Positions 1-8,886 of a stretch of 43,798 bases of DNA are shown one piece after another. The stretch comes from Methanolobus psychrotolerans. Lineage in GTDB: Archaea; Halobacteriota; Methanosarcinia; Methanosarcinales; Methanosarcinaceae. Under the pieces are notes generated by a model that saw only the letters and a list, made by a program, of their open reading frames with translations, did not search any database and was not told the origin of the DNA. The stretch lies in contig NZ_MBKP01000015.1 in the NCBI RefSeq assembly GCF_002243045.1, positions 1 through 43,798 on the forward strand. Reading direction: 5' to 3'. The position numbers and the translations under genes are program-made. Positions within the stretch are counted from its first letter, which is position 1. Every line of letters starts with the position of its first letter.

Positions 1-498
1 TGGTTCCAATAGCAGCACTTCCATTGTGCTTGATACAGTTGTTCCTGTAGTCTTGGTTGACCCGGTGACCACACCTACTAATGTTAGCAGCCAGACCATA
101 AACGGTAGTGTTGTTGACGTCAATCTTGCTTCAGTTACTGTAAACGGCGTCTCTGCTTCCCTTGATGGTAACAACTATTCTGCGACCATTGATCTTACAG
201 AAGGTGCTAATACGATCACTGTTGTTGCGGTGGACTCTGCAGGTAATAGTGGTTCCAATAGCAGCACTTCCATTGTGCTTGATACAGTTGTTCCTGTAGT
301 CTACATTGACCCGGTGACCACACCTACTAATGTTAGTAGTCAGACCATAAACGGTAGTGTTGTTGACGTCAATCTTGCTTCAGTTACAGTAAACGGAGAG
401 TCTGCTTCACTGGATGGTACCAATTATTCTGCGACCATTGATCTTACAGAAGGTGAGAATACTATAACGGTAGTAGCCACAGATAATGCAGGTAATAC
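1..498 (+). repeat. Two tandem 249-bp in-frame repeats encoding Ig-like domains
   Basis: The sequence from base 1 recurs from base 250 with only a few substitutions (for example cttggt/ctacat near 52/301, and gtc/gag at the VSA/ESA codon). The unit is 249 bp, or 83 codons, so gain or loss of a unit keeps the frame. The near-identity at third codon positions implies recent duplication or gene conversion. More units probably lie upstream of the window. Confidence 0.9.
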
Positions 499-994
499 TG
501 GTGTCAATAGCACTTCAATTGTCCTGAATTCAGGGCCGGACCCTGTACCTCCTGTATTGAGTGATCTGACCATTGTTCCTGGTAAAATACTAAATATTAC
601 CACAGACAGTGCACTTGTTACTGTTAATGTAACGGATGAGATATCAGGTTTGAATAATGTCACAATTGATCTTTCTGAGATTAATGGATCTATAACGGAG
701 ATGACCTATCTGGGTAATGATATTTACTCATATTCGATCTCTACACAAATGGTAGGTAACTTTTCCTTCAATATCACAGCTGTTGATAATGCAGACAATG
801 ATGTGACCTCTTCTCAATTCTACCTGAATGTTACTACTTCTGATGAAGTAATAGGATCTTATTCAGGGGGAGATGATGATCTCTCTCCTAATGAGATAGA
901 ACAGGCAATTGCTGATCACGAAGCAGGTCTGGTATCTGATAGAATAGTACTGGCACTTATTGAGAACTATTTCAGTGAGGTAAGTTTTGGATAA
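1..994 (+). CDS. Repeat-containing extracellular surface protein, 5'-truncated by the window edge
   Basis: The reading frame is already open at base 2, so the gene starts upstream of the window; the GTG at 26 is only the first start-like codon. It holds two nearly identical 83-residue Ig-like (Big/cadherin-type beta-sandwich) repeats, each with TPTNVSSQTINGSV and DLTEG.NTITVVA.D.AGN motifs, rich in Thr, Ser, Asn and Val. A diverged Ig-like domain follows (from about PPVLSDLTIVPGK). An acidic tail, GDDDLSPNEIEQAI followed by LVSDRIVLALIENYF, resembles the EF-hand/dockerin-like ends of methanogen surface proteins. No cysteines or membrane segment are visible in this part. It is probably an exported adhesin-like or S-layer-associated protein. 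It lies just upstream of a PGF-CTERM anchored gene, probably in the same transcript. The exact ligand is unknown. Confidence 0.8.
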   Translation, partial: GSNSSTSIVLDTVVPVVLVDPVTTPTNVSSQTINGSVVDVNLASVTVNGVSASLDGNNYSATIDLTEGANTITVVAVDSAGNSGSNSSTSIVLDTVVPVVYIDPVTTPTNVSSQTINGSVVDVNLASVTVNGESASLDGTNYSATIDLTEGENTITVVATDNAGNTGVNSTSIVLNSGPDPVPPVLSDLTIVPGKILNITTDSALVTVNVTDEISGLNNVTIDLSEINGSITEMTYLGNDIYSYSISTQMVGNFSFNITAVDNADNDVTSSQFYLNVTTSDEVIGSYSGGDDDLSPNEIEQAIADHEAGLVSDRIVLALIENYFSEVSFG

Positions 995-1007
995 AGGAGT
1001 TGGTATT

Positions 1008-2135
1008 ATGAATGTATTATCAAAAAAGACTATTGTATTGATAGTAATGTCATTGCTTCTGGCAATATCCATAGTTGATGCATTTCCAGCTACTTCATCT
1101 GAAAGGGTGCTCCCTGCATCAGTGAATACAGGAGAAGTATTTAATGTAACTATAAATGTGAGTGATTATGGATCATTTGGAATGGTGAATGAAACTATAC
1201 CTTCAGGTTTTGAATTTATGGGTATGGTTTCAGAGGATAACATCACTGTGAATGAAACTGATCCATATTATTTATTTTACTTTTTCAGTATTGATGAATT
1301 CACTTATACTCTGAAGGCTCCTTCAACTGCAGGGACCTACAGTTTTGATGGGTATCTTCATTCATCCATTATGGCAGTAGACATCAACAATACGCAACTC
1401 AGTGTAGTTTCAATTTCCACACCCTCTTCTTCCAGTAGTGGTGGAGGCGGCGGCGGCGGTGGTGGTGCCACCAATGAAGCGTATGCAAATATAGCTTTGA
1501 AGGATGCCCAGAGTAAGTACTTAAAGGCAGACGTCAATGCGAACTATACATTCGGGAAAGAGGGCAATCCTATCATAGGTGTGGAATTCATGCCATTGAT
1601 CAATACTGGTTCCATTAATGTTCTTATTGAGGTGTTGTACGGTACTTCGTCAACAGTTGATATAGAAGCTCCGGGCCGTGTCTATAAGAATGTTAACCTA
1701 TGGGTCGGAAAAGGCGGCTGGGCAAGCGAGGATACTATCGCTTCTCCGAAGGTCATGTTCAAAGTAGCCAAGAAATGGCTGAATGAAGAAGGTATCGATT
1801 CTGTAAATATAAGATTGGCAAGATATACTAATAAATGGACAGTATTGTCACCTGAAATAATAGGTGAAGATGATGACTGGGTTTACTTCTCTGTGGAGGT
1901 TCCTGGTTTCTCACCATTTGCCATCACTGCCTTGCAAGACAAAGTTGAAGGAAATACTATTCCGGTTTCAAACGATGGATCAGAAAACAACGATTCAGAA
2001 TTAGAAATAGTGGAGAATGCGATAGATGCTTCATCTTCCAGTACGGATGAAGGTTCTAATTCCCTACCGGGATTTGAAATATTGACAGCAATTGCTCTTG
2101 TGAGTATGGTATGTTTCTTCAAAAGACGAAGTTAG
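1008..2135 (+). CDS. PGF-pre-PGF domain surface protein with PGF-CTERM anchor
   Basis: The start is ATG 1008, chosen because AAAGGAG (993-999) lies 8 bases upstream; an in-frame TTG at 987 would overlap the upstream gene and lacks a site. The product has a signal peptide (KK followed by TIVLIVMSLLLAISIVDA). An N-terminal beta-rich domain (about residues 20-145) resembles the COG1361/CARDB-like extracellular domains. A Ser/poly-Gly hinge follows, then the PGF-pre-PGF domain (roughly FGKEGNPIIGVEFMPL through VEVPGFSPFAITAL). An acidic Ser/Asn-rich stalk leads to the C-terminal tail LPGFEILTAIALVSMV + FFKRRS. That tail is the tripartite PGF-CTERM signal processed by archaeosortase A, so the mature protein should be lipid-anchored at the cell surface. 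It follows the repeat protein with no gap for a promoter, so the two are probably co-expressed. The function is probably cell-envelope or adhesion related; the ligand is unknown. Confidence 0.85.
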   Translation: MNVLSKKTIVLIVMSLLLAISIVDAFPATSSERVLPASVNTGEVFNVTINVSDYGSFGMVNETIPSGFEFMGMVSEDNITVNETDPYYLFYFFSIDEFTYTLKAPSTAGTYSFDGYLHSSIMAVDINNTQLSVVSISTPSSSSSGGGGGGGGGATNEAYANIALKDAQSKYLKADVNANYTFGKEGNPIIGVEFMPLINTGSINVLIEVLYGTSSTVDIEAPGRVYKNVNLWVGKGGWASEDTIASPKVMFKVAKKWLNEEGIDSVNIRLARYTNKWTVLSPEIIGEDDDWVYFSVEVPGFSPFAITALQDKVEGNTIPVSNDGSENNDSELEIVENAIDASSSSTDEGSNSLPGFEILTAIALVSMVCFFKRRS

Positions 2136-2147
2136 AGTATTTTTTTA

Positions 2148-2176
2148 GCAGCACGAATGTGCTGCACTTCTTTTTT
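2148..2176 (+). terminator. Intrinsic terminator after the PGF-CTERM gene
   Basis: A perfect 7-bp stem GCAGCAC/GTGCTGC (2148-2154 / 2159-2165) with loop GAAT is followed by ACTTCTTTTTT. It lies 13 bases past the stop codon at 2135. Confidence 0.75.
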
Positions 2177-2209
2177 ATTCATTTTGATTGCAGACGTTGT
2201 AATTTATGG

Positions 2210-2241
2210 AAGGCAGTTTTCTGCCTTTCTATTCTTTTTTT
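2210..2241 (+). terminator. Second tandem intrinsic terminator
   Basis: A perfect 7-bp stem AAGGCAG/CTGCCTT (2210-2216 / 2221-2227) with a TTTT loop is followed by TCTATTCTTTTTTT. The hairpin and T-tract have plus-strand polarity. With the one at 2148 it insulates the surface genes from the convergent R-M operon. The rest of 2136-2435 is T-rich with no gene seen. Confidence 0.7.
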
Positions 2242-2435
2242 GCATTCATTTGTGCCATCTTCCATTATTTTTCAGGTATTTTTTCTATTCAAGTTTCTCT
2301 TTGTTCCTGAGGATAAAAAAGGAATGAAGCGGCATTTTTTATATATAAGGTTATATGGCGTATTAAGTTTTGGATTTATATTAGGTTGTGGATTCAAGCT
2401 TTTTATCAGTAATTGGGAATCTGATATGTGGATAT

Positions 2436-3938
2436 TTACCCGTTGTTTCCGTTGCCGTTTACAATTTCCATTACTTCCCTGAAACTCTCAAGTGATGCTT
2501 CAATATTCTCGATTATCTCGTTTGCAAGGATGTCAGGATCTGGGAGATTGTCAAGGTCTGCAAGGCTTTTGTCCTTGAGCCAGAATATATCAAGGTTGGT
2601 TTTGTCTCTTGATACGATCTCTTCGTAGCTGAACCTTCGAAAACGGCCTTCGGGAGTCTCCTCACTCCACGTTTCCCTGCGGTTGTGGCGGTCTTCCGGG
2701 TTATAGCAGGTGATGAAGTCTTCAAGGTCGGAGTACTTCAGAGGGTTCTTTTTCAGTGTGTGATGCACGTTGGTACGGTAGTCGTATATCCATACTTCCC
2801 TTGTCCAGTGGTCTTTAGCTGCTTCTTTTGCCTGGAAGAAAAGTACATTGGCTTTAACTCCGTGGGCGTAGAATATGCCGGTGGGTAAACGAAGTATTGT
2901 GTGCAGGTCCATTGTTTCCAGAAGCTTTTTACGCACGGTTTCCCCGGCTCCTCCTTCAAAGAGGACGTTATCGGGCAAGACCACTGCTGCCTGACCGCCG
3001 GTTTTGAGGATGGTATGGATGTGCTGCACGAAGTTTAGCTGCTTGTTACTGGTAGTGACCCAGAAGTCCTGGCGGTTGTACGTGAGGTCTTCTTTTTCCA
3101 GCCCTCCTTCTTCGTTGGTGAAGGTCATGCTGCTCTTCTTCCCAAACGGAGGATTGGTAAGGATGTAATCGTAGCGATCACCGGAATCGGCTATGAGTGC
3201 ATCAGATATGGATATAAGAGGTTCGCTGTCTATCTCACCGATGTTGTGCAAAAAAAGGTTCATAAGAGCCAGCCTGCGGGTTCCGGGTACTATTTCATTG
3301 CCGCCAAAGGTCTTGTTCTTCAGGAACCTGCTCTGCTCCCGGTCAAGTTGTCCATGAGATTGTGATGTCAGGAAATCATAGGCTGCAAGGAAGAAACCGC
3401 CAGTACCACAGCAGGGGTCGCCTATGGTCTTCATGGGTTGCGGTTGCAGGCACTCAACCATGACCTTGATGAGCGGTCTTGGAGTGAAGTACTGACCGGC
3501 TCCGCTTTTTGTGTCCTCTGCGTTCTTCTGCAAGAGTCCTTCGTATATCTCGCCCTTGGTGTCAACGCCCATCATGACCCAGCTTTCCTTGTCGATCATG
3601 TCTATGACCTTGTACAGCATGGCAGGATCACTTATCTTGTTCTGCGCTTTGAGGAATATCTGCCCGAGCATCCCCGGCTTTTTCCCAAGCTCGTCCAGCA
3701 GGTTCCTGTAATGTACGTCCAGCTCAGCTCCGCGCTTCTGCCTGAGCACATCCCATGTGTATTCCTCCGGGATGCCAATATCCCTGCTATACGGTGGTTT
3801 CCTGTATTCCTCCGCCATCTTCAGGAATATGAGGAATGTCAATTGCTCCAGATAATCTCCATAGCTCACCCCTCCGTCACGCAGTACATTACAAAAGCTC
3901 CACACTTTGGATACGATGGATGATGAATTTTCAGACAT
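2436..3938 (-). CDS. hsdM: Type I restriction-modification DNA methyltransferase subunit HsdM
   Basis: This is the N6-adenine DNA methyltransferase subunit of a type I system; with HsdS it methylates the target and with HsdR it forms the restriction complex. It is 500 residues, normal for the family. The N-terminal helical HsdM_N region spans residues 1-140. GQYFTPRPL (about 148-156) precedes the SAM-binding motif DPCCGTGGFF (about 174-183), and the catalytic motif is NPPFG (about 262-266). It is the last gene of the operon and its start overlaps the end of the AlbA_2 gene by 8 bases, so translation is probably coupled. No frame disruption is seen, so the gene looks intact. Confidence 0.95.
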   Translation of the reverse strand: MSENSSSIVSKVWSFCNVLRDGGVSYGDYLEQLTFLIFLKMAEEYRKPPYSRDIGIPEEYTWDVLRQKRGAELDVHYRNLLDELGKKPGMLGQIFLKAQNKISDPAMLYKVIDMIDKESWVMMGVDTKGEIYEGLLQKNAEDTKSGAGQYFTPRPLIKVMVECLQPQPMKTIGDPCCGTGGFFLAAYDFLTSQSHGQLDREQSRFLKNKTFGGNEIVPGTRRLALMNLFLHNIGEIDSEPLISISDALIADSGDRYDYILTNPPFGKKSSMTFTNEEGGLEKEDLTYNRQDFWVTTSNKQLNFVQHIHTILKTGGQAAVVLPDNVLFEGGAGETVRKKLLETMDLHTILRLPTGIFYAHGVKANVLFFQAKEAAKDHWTREVWIYDYRTNVHHTLKKNPLKYSDLEDFITCYNPEDRHNRRETWSEETPEGRFRRFSYEEIVSRDKTNLDIFWLKDKSLADLDNLPDPDILANEIIENIEASLESFREVMEIVNGNGNNG

Positions 3939-5355
3939 TTTTTGGTTCCTTGGGTTTGGAATAGTATTTTTGTTTAGAGCTGTTTGGTTTGTCGGGAATG
4001 GTCATGAGAAGAAGACCGTTATCTAAAAGTGGTTTTAGTATGTCTTTTCGGAAATGCTCACGGTGAGTCAATTGCAAATATTCCATAATTTCGCTGGTTG
4101 TTTTAGGGTCCTTACAAAAATCAATAATAATGTCCTGCTTTTCGACTTGCGCGGTGACTTGCGCGGTGACTTGCGCGGTGACTTGCGCGGTTAGTGGAAT
4201 GATTGTCTTGAATACATTTCCCTCAATAAACTGGGGGATGCCACCATCTGCATATTCCTTGATAAATCGATTTACATTTAAAACACCAGAACCCAATTCA
4301 TCTACTCTTCCAAGTTGCATGAAGAATTTTACGATCGCAGGGTTTTTAGGGAATGGAGCAAATCTGTCAGGGTCGATTGGTCCTTCTCCGTGTGGATTGT
4401 TGGCATTTTCGGTTTCAACCCGGTTTTCATAGATTATAAATGTGCAGGGATAAGCATTCATATATTCTCTGTGGACGATCAAATTGGCAACTATTTCCCG
4501 GAATATTTTATTTCTAAGGCTTACCCGCTGATCGCCCTCCATATAAAATTTATCGGGTAAGTGTTTGGCGATGAATGTCATTAGTTGTTCATAGGCTTCT
4601 ATTAGGTTTGTCTGGATATATTCGCGATCATCGTAACGATAAATATCTTCAACACGGACCAATGCATCAATTTTAAAGTAAGGGAGTACTTGCTGGATAA
4701 TTTCATCTTTTCCAAACAGTAAAACGGCTGCAAGAGTGTAACCTTCCTGTGCTGTTTTAATATCTCGTTTCCATAGCCCTGCTTTTTCCAGCATTTGCTT
4801 ATCTGTCAGTGCTAGCCAGGGATGGTTGTCGTTGTAGCTTCGGATGAGGTTTTTGATTTTTGGGAAAAGGTCAGCTTTGAAATCTTCAAAGCGCAGTGCA
4901 GGATAAATTATGCCTTCGGTGTAATGGGCAGCTTTGCGGTTGTGTATCTCTGCGATCTGTTGTGGCTGTGTGACTTTAAAATCTCCGTCATTGCTGCGAT
5001 TGAATACAGTATTGCCGGTTTTATGTACCTGTGAGCTGGCAGGAACTTGAATATGAATTACCCATTTTCCCTCTAGTTCATAGGTTTGTGGAAATAGTAT
5101 GAATGGCGGGTCAAGTTTTTGAGGATTATTTGACAGATTGACCAGATTAGTAACAATCGAATCTGTTTTGTTATGTTGAACTCCTGTTACATTTCCACTA
5201 TCGCCCACTCCTAGAATGATGTCTCCTCCATCCCGGTTGAGCATGGCACAAATTGTCTCGAAGAGATTTACAGGCAAAGCTGTAAATGCTTCCTTAAATT
5301 CCAGACGGATGCCTTCCTGCTCTTTAAGTAATCTTTTCAACCTTTCCAATCCCAT
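3931..5355 (-). CDS. AlbA_2 (Schlafen-type) domain ATPase-like regulator with winged helix
   Basis: The 474-residue protein has an AlbA_2/Schlafen-like N-terminal domain (IRLEFKEAF, then CAMLNRDGGDIILGVGD; about residues 15-130). A GHKL-type HATPase_c_4 module follows (FREIVANLIVHREY, then FFMQLGRVDELGSG; about 280-390). A QVTA repeat linker leads to a C-terminal winged helix (about 410-460). Such proteins are often annotated as putative transcriptional regulators or as RecG-related, and they recur inside type I R-M operons. They probably act as regulators or accessory defence factors, but the precise role is unproven. The gene sits between hsdS (6-base gap) and hsdM (8-base overlap). It is homologous in layout to the AlbA_2 gene at 9035, so the operon carries two. 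Confidence 0.8.
   Translation of the reverse strand: MGLERLKRLLKEQEGIRLEFKEAFTALPVNLFETICAMLNRDGGDIILGVGDSGNVTGVQHNKTDSIVTNLVNLSNNPQKLDPPFILFPQTYELEGKWVIHIQVPASSQVHKTGNTVFNRSNDGDFKVTQPQQIAEIHNRKAAHYTEGIIYPALRFEDFKADLFPKIKNLIRSYNDNHPWLALTDKQMLEKAGLWKRDIKTAQEGYTLAAVLLFGKDEIIQQVLPYFKIDALVRVEDIYRYDDREYIQTNLIEAYEQLMTFIAKHLPDKFYMEGDQRVSLRNKIFREIVANLIVHREYMNAYPCTFIIYENRVETENANNPHGEGPIDPDRFAPFPKNPAIVKFFMQLGRVDELGSGVLNVNRFIKEYADGGIPQFIEGNVFKTIIPLTAQVTAQVTAQVTAQVEKQDIIIDFCKDPKTTSEIMEYLQLTHREHFRKDILKPLLDNGLLLMTIPDKPNSSKQKYYSKPKEPKNV
4145..4192. repeat. Four 12-bp tandem repeats in the AlbA_2 gene linker
   Basis: The unit ACTTGCGCGGTG is repeated four times (4145, 4157, 4169, 4181), the last with one mismatch. 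On the coding (minus) strand it encodes TAQV repeats joining the ATPase-like domain to the winged helix. The unit is a multiple of three, so slippage would change linker length without breaking the frame. Confidence 0.9.
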
Positions 5356-5361
5356 ATTTCC

Positions 5362-7326
5362 TCACCTCTTTCCGGCTATTGCTTTCTCACCCTTCACTCT
5401 CTCCAGCAAAACCTCAGCCGGCTCCCAGTCCTCCGCCTTCCTCACTTCCTCCAGCTCCCTCTCACTCAGCAACTTCCCCTCAAACGCCTTTTTCAGGATA
5501 CTCTGCCTAAGCGCCTCAGCTTTCTCCAGATTCTCCGCGATGTCCTGCTCCACTTTATCGCAGACTGAAAGGCGCATTTCGATTTCACTGACGATGGCTT
5601 GTTGTTCTGGAAGGGAGCAGAGGGGGAATGGTAAATTAGAAAGAACTGTCATATTTATTGAAGCAAGATTTACTGTTTGCTTTCCTTTTTTAAAGAAATA
5701 ATCTTTAGCCGTTTGTGTTTGTGAAAAATAGCCAATATATGCTGATACAAGACTCTTTGAATATGGTCTTGCACGAAAAACATGGTTTTGATGGATACAA
5801 TTTTCAATTTGTTCTTTCCAGATGGTTCCTCTTCCAAGTTTGTCTTTATCTCCACCTTCTGTGTATAGTATATCTCCTCTGATTAGGCGATATTTTTCCA
5901 AATCACCTTCTAAAACCTCAATGTGTTTTATTTCAGAGAGGTCCAAATAGCCATCCTGCACATTTGCAACCCTTAAATAAGGTAAAATAATCGTTTTTTT
6001 TCCTTCTAGCTTTCTACCTTTTGTTACTCCGCCTACTAGATTGCATAATTCTTGTAGCTTCAGCCATTTCCATCCAATTGGGATCTCTGATAAATCTAAT
6101 ATTTCTTCTTCAGTGAGGGTTTTTACATTTTTAATTTTTCGGAGGGTTGATTTTTGAGCCTCTTCCCTCTCCCTCCTAATCTCCACCAGCAGCTCCTCCG
6201 CACTCGGCAAATCCACCTGCTGCTCCCGCCATTTCCTCGTAAGCTCTCCCTCAAACGCTTTCTTCAGCACCGCCTGCCTGTAAACCTTGAGCTGCTCCTG
6301 TGCCAGTTTGAGATTGGCGATGCCGTTGTCGAGTTCGCTAAAGAGCAGCTCGATCTTGGAGACTATGGCGCGTTGTTCGGGGAGGGGTGGAAGTGGAATA
6401 ATTTCACTTTTTAAAACTGCACCTGAAATAGCTTTAAACGTAGTCCCAGTTCCTTTTTTATCCAATTCTTTTTCAATTAACCTCAGAAAGTAGAATACAT
6501 ATTTGTTACAAGATGGGTAGCGAATAGCTGCTAATCCTCTGCCAATGCAACACTTTTGATTAGCAATATTTGTTGCTCCAACTGGAGCTCTAACTGAAAT
6601 AAGAATATCATTTGGCTCAGCAATCTTATTTGGTTTTGAACACCACTTTGAAACAATCGGGTGTAATTCAGTAAACTCTGCTTTTCCCTGAAAAAAAGGT
6701 AAACCCATACCTTCAGAATTATAAGTTGATGATGGGGGTGATTGTCCCATTATAATTTCAGTAATATTATTTAGTTCTGCATCTATCCATCCAATTTTTC
6801 TTTCTTTGGGTTCAGTAAATTGGTTTAGTCCAGTACTCTCTTCATCAAATGCGGATACATTTGCACCATATTCTTCGCTATCTTCTGCTAAAAATACAGC
6901 TTCATATTCTGTTCTTGAAGTATTTTGATCTAATTTTTGGTCAAAATAGTCCAAAGATAAATAGCAGTAAGACTGAGGTGGTCTGAAGTTCTTTTTTAAT
7001 TTGTAAGGATCAATTTTCTCAGAAAATTCATCTAGATTGCTTATTTCTATAGCATAAGCCGTATCTGAGTTTTTGAAATACTCGAAAAAGTCATTTTCAG
7101 GGATTCCTCCATATTCATGGCATTTATCCCATAGTTTTTGAGGTGAATCTTCAATTATTCTGGCAATCTCAAAAGATGCAACTATCTTTTTGATGGGAGA
7201 ACTGGAATAGATGAATACTTTACTTATGTCCTTTTTCTTGAAAATTGCTTTTCTAAACTCGAATAGCTTTTTGCCTTCTAGGATTTCATTAACATATTTT
7301 GGTTTAATTGACAGTAAAACGTTCAT
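5362..7326 (-). CDS. hsdS: ASCH domain-HsdS fusion: type I R-M specificity subunit
   Basis: This DNA-recognition subunit sets the target sequence for HsdM and HsdR. The frame can start at 7338 (MANSMNV) or at the internal ATG 7326 (MNVLLSIKPKYV); the latter is the usual start of ASCH proteins and is used here. Numbered from the longer form, residues 5-135 form an ASCH (PUA-superfamily) domain with SIKPKYVNEILEGKKLFEFR. A linker follows (about 136-177). The HsdS part then has TRD1 (about 178-315), conserved region PLPPLPEQRAIVSKIE with a long helix, TRD2 (about 420-590), and a second LPEQQAIVSEIE helix. At about 658 residues it exceeds an ordinary HsdS by the extra ASCH unit. It overlaps the end of the PIN-GNAT-EVE gene. 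ASCH proteins are normally separate genes, so this looks like a fusion. Confidence 0.88.
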   Translation of the reverse strand: MNVLLSIKPKYVNEILEGKKLFEFRKAIFKKKDISKVFIYSSSPIKKIVASFEIARIIEDSPQKLWDKCHEYGGIPENDFFEYFKNSDTAYAIEISNLDEFSEKIDPYKLKKNFRPPQSYCYLSLDYFDQKLDQNTSRTEYEAVFLAEDSEEYGANVSAFDEESTGLNQFTEPKERKIGWIDAELNNITEIIMGQSPPSSTYNSEGMGLPFFQGKAEFTELHPIVSKWCSKPNKIAEPNDILISVRAPVGATNIANQKCCIGRGLAAIRYPSCNKYVFYFLRLIEKELDKKGTGTTFKAISGAVLKSEIIPLPPLPEQRAIVSKIELLFSELDNGIANLKLAQEQLKVYRQAVLKKAFEGELTRKWREQQVDLPSAEELLVEIRREREEAQKSTLRKIKNVKTLTEEEILDLSEIPIGWKWLKLQELCNLVGGVTKGRKLEGKKTIILPYLRVANVQDGYLDLSEIKHIEVLEGDLEKYRLIRGDILYTEGGDKDKLGRGTIWKEQIENCIHQNHVFRARPYSKSLVSAYIGYFSQTQTAKDYFFKKGKQTVNLASINMTVLSNLPFPLCSLPEQQAIVSEIEMRLSVCDKVEQDIAENLEKAEALRQSILKKAFEGKLLSERELEEVRKAEDWEPAEVLLERVKGEKAIAGKR

Positions 7327-8791
7327 CGAGTTTGCCACCAGCTTTTAGGGCTAGATATTGCTCATGGTTTATTTCAGTTATCGACTGTGGTGCAGCTTTC
7401 AATATATTATTTTTCATAAGATAATCCAGACTTAAAGGATTTGGCAGGTATAGGTTATGCATGAAGCGGATTACAAATACAGTTTTATCTGCCCACTCCT
7501 GAAGTTCCTCTTCTGAATAAACAGTTCTTTTACCTACTATTCTTTTAAGCTCGTCCAAATTGTTGATTCGGACAGGGTCCTGATCAATAATCCCAAGGGA
7601 ACTTATTACCTTTTGGTCATGTGAACGGTAAAACAGAATAATATCTCCCTTTTTTAGGCTTGTAATTCTGGAAGAAGAAAGATATGCTTTCTTTATTGCA
7701 TTGCCTGGAATATTGATCTCAAAATAATCAGTCAATTTCATCTGCCTTTTTTTGTAATCAGGAAATAGAATATCATGGAATTTGGGAAGGATTGGAATAA
7801 CAAACTTTCTTACACTTTCACCATCTTTGAACGATGGATAATATTTTCTGGTAACTTCAAGTGCTGATAATTCCGTCACTTCAGGTATGAATTTTTTAAG
7901 ATACACAGGCTCGTTATTCTTTGCCAGCTCTCCTACTTTTTCAAAACCAAAGCTCTCAATCAGATAAATTAACACATCATTTTCAGTTTCAAAATGAGTT
8001 AGGTAAATCTCAAAGATTTGATTGGTTATGCAATACTGGAAAGCAATTTTCAGAAATAACTCTCCCATTTTCGAACCAGCCAAATCTGCCTTCAGCGTTG
8101 CAATTTTAACTCTCTTTCCAGCAGGAATTAGACTATGAGTTTCGATAGGCTCGTCTTCTTCTTTTAGCATCAAAAAAGCTTTAACTTCGCTATCCACTTC
8201 GTAAGTATAACATTCGCGGCTTTCCTTGATACACTTGTCATACCACTTTTTAAAAGCCATATCTCCATAATCTGATTTCAACGAGTCAAAAAAAGGCTTT
8301 TCTATATCAATTTCATGAGTATAGCATTTTCTCAATAAACTGTGACTAGGGAAAAAACGCTGATACAGGGCATTAAAATAATCGAGAGCAGAATCAATTG
8401 AAAATACTCTGTCATCAAGATTAAGTAAATTGGCTTTTCTCCTGATTCCTCTATCTTCTGTAATCAGAAAATCAACAAGATTTCTCTTCAATGAAAAAAG
8501 GATTTCGTTGTCATTCTCATCATGTGAATTGACCGGAGTACCAACAACTGATATAAAATCATCATTTGGTTTGGGTGGTGAAGGTAGTCGAGGATAACCA
8601 CGAAGCTTTGATAACGTAATTTCTCTCCTTTTAACGTCACTATCATTTTCGATATCTTTCAGGGAAGCTGGATGAATAAATTCCAGATGACCATGTTCTC
8701 GGATTATTGTTAACAATGCTTGAAGGTCAGGAGTGAGCTCTTTTGGATCTTCAATGTGAATTAAAATATTAGTGTCATATAGAATTTTCAT
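7304..8791 (-). CDS. PIN-GNAT-EVE three-domain protein in the R-M operon
   Basis: At residues 1-140 there is a PIN-type nuclease fold with MKILYDTNILIHIED at the start and the acidic LITEDRGI later (about 112-119). The middle part (about 205-320) resembles a GNAT acetyltransferase (LKADLAGSKMGELFLKIAF, then ESFGFEKVGE). The C-terminal 140 residues resemble an EVE/PUA-like domain (LKKGDIILFYRS followed by SSLGIIDQDPVRI). EVE domains are proposed readers of modified bases and PIN domains are typically RNases, so a nucleic-acid modification sensor coupled to a nuclease is a reasonable inference. The 3' end overlaps the ASCH-HsdS gene, which implies coupling. No promoter was clearly seen, though a repeat-rich gap lies upstream. 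The domain calls are by eye; the GNAT is the least certain. Confidence 0.7.
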   Translation of the reverse strand: MKILYDTNILIHIEDPKELTPDLQALLTIIREHGHLEFIHPASLKDIENDSDVKRREITLSKLRGYPRLPSPPKPNDDFISVVGTPVNSHDENDNEILFSLKRNLVDFLITEDRGIRRKANLLNLDDRVFSIDSALDYFNALYQRFFPSHSLLRKCYTHEIDIEKPFFDSLKSDYGDMAFKKWYDKCIKESRECYTYEVDSEVKAFLMLKEEDEPIETHSLIPAGKRVKIATLKADLAGSKMGELFLKIAFQYCITNQIFEIYLTHFETENDVLIYLIESFGFEKVGELAKNNEPVYLKKFIPEVTELSALEVTRKYYPSFKDGESVRKFVIPILPKFHDILFPDYKKRQMKLTDYFEINIPGNAIKKAYLSSSRITSLKKGDIILFYRSHDQKVISSLGIIDQDPVRINNLDELKRIVGKRTVYSEEELQEWADKTVFVIRFMHNLYLPNPLSLDYLMKNNILKAAPQSITEINHEQYLALKAGGKLDERFTVN

Positions 8792-8886
8792 GATTCCAAT
8801 TCAACTCCATTTTTGAAATATGCCGTATAAATTTTAAATGTGTAACCATGTATAAATATATTTCATTTTGAACCGATTAAACAAAA

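Noticed and set aside
2111-2482. Plus-strand 123-codon frame after the PGF-CTERM gene
   Set aside because: It runs through two terminators in T-rich DNA, is Phe-rich without a family pattern, and overlaps the hsdM end.
4145-4192. Short regular repeats suggestive of a CRISPR array
   Set aside because: The 12-bp units are directly adjacent with no spacers, and they are in frame inside a gene.
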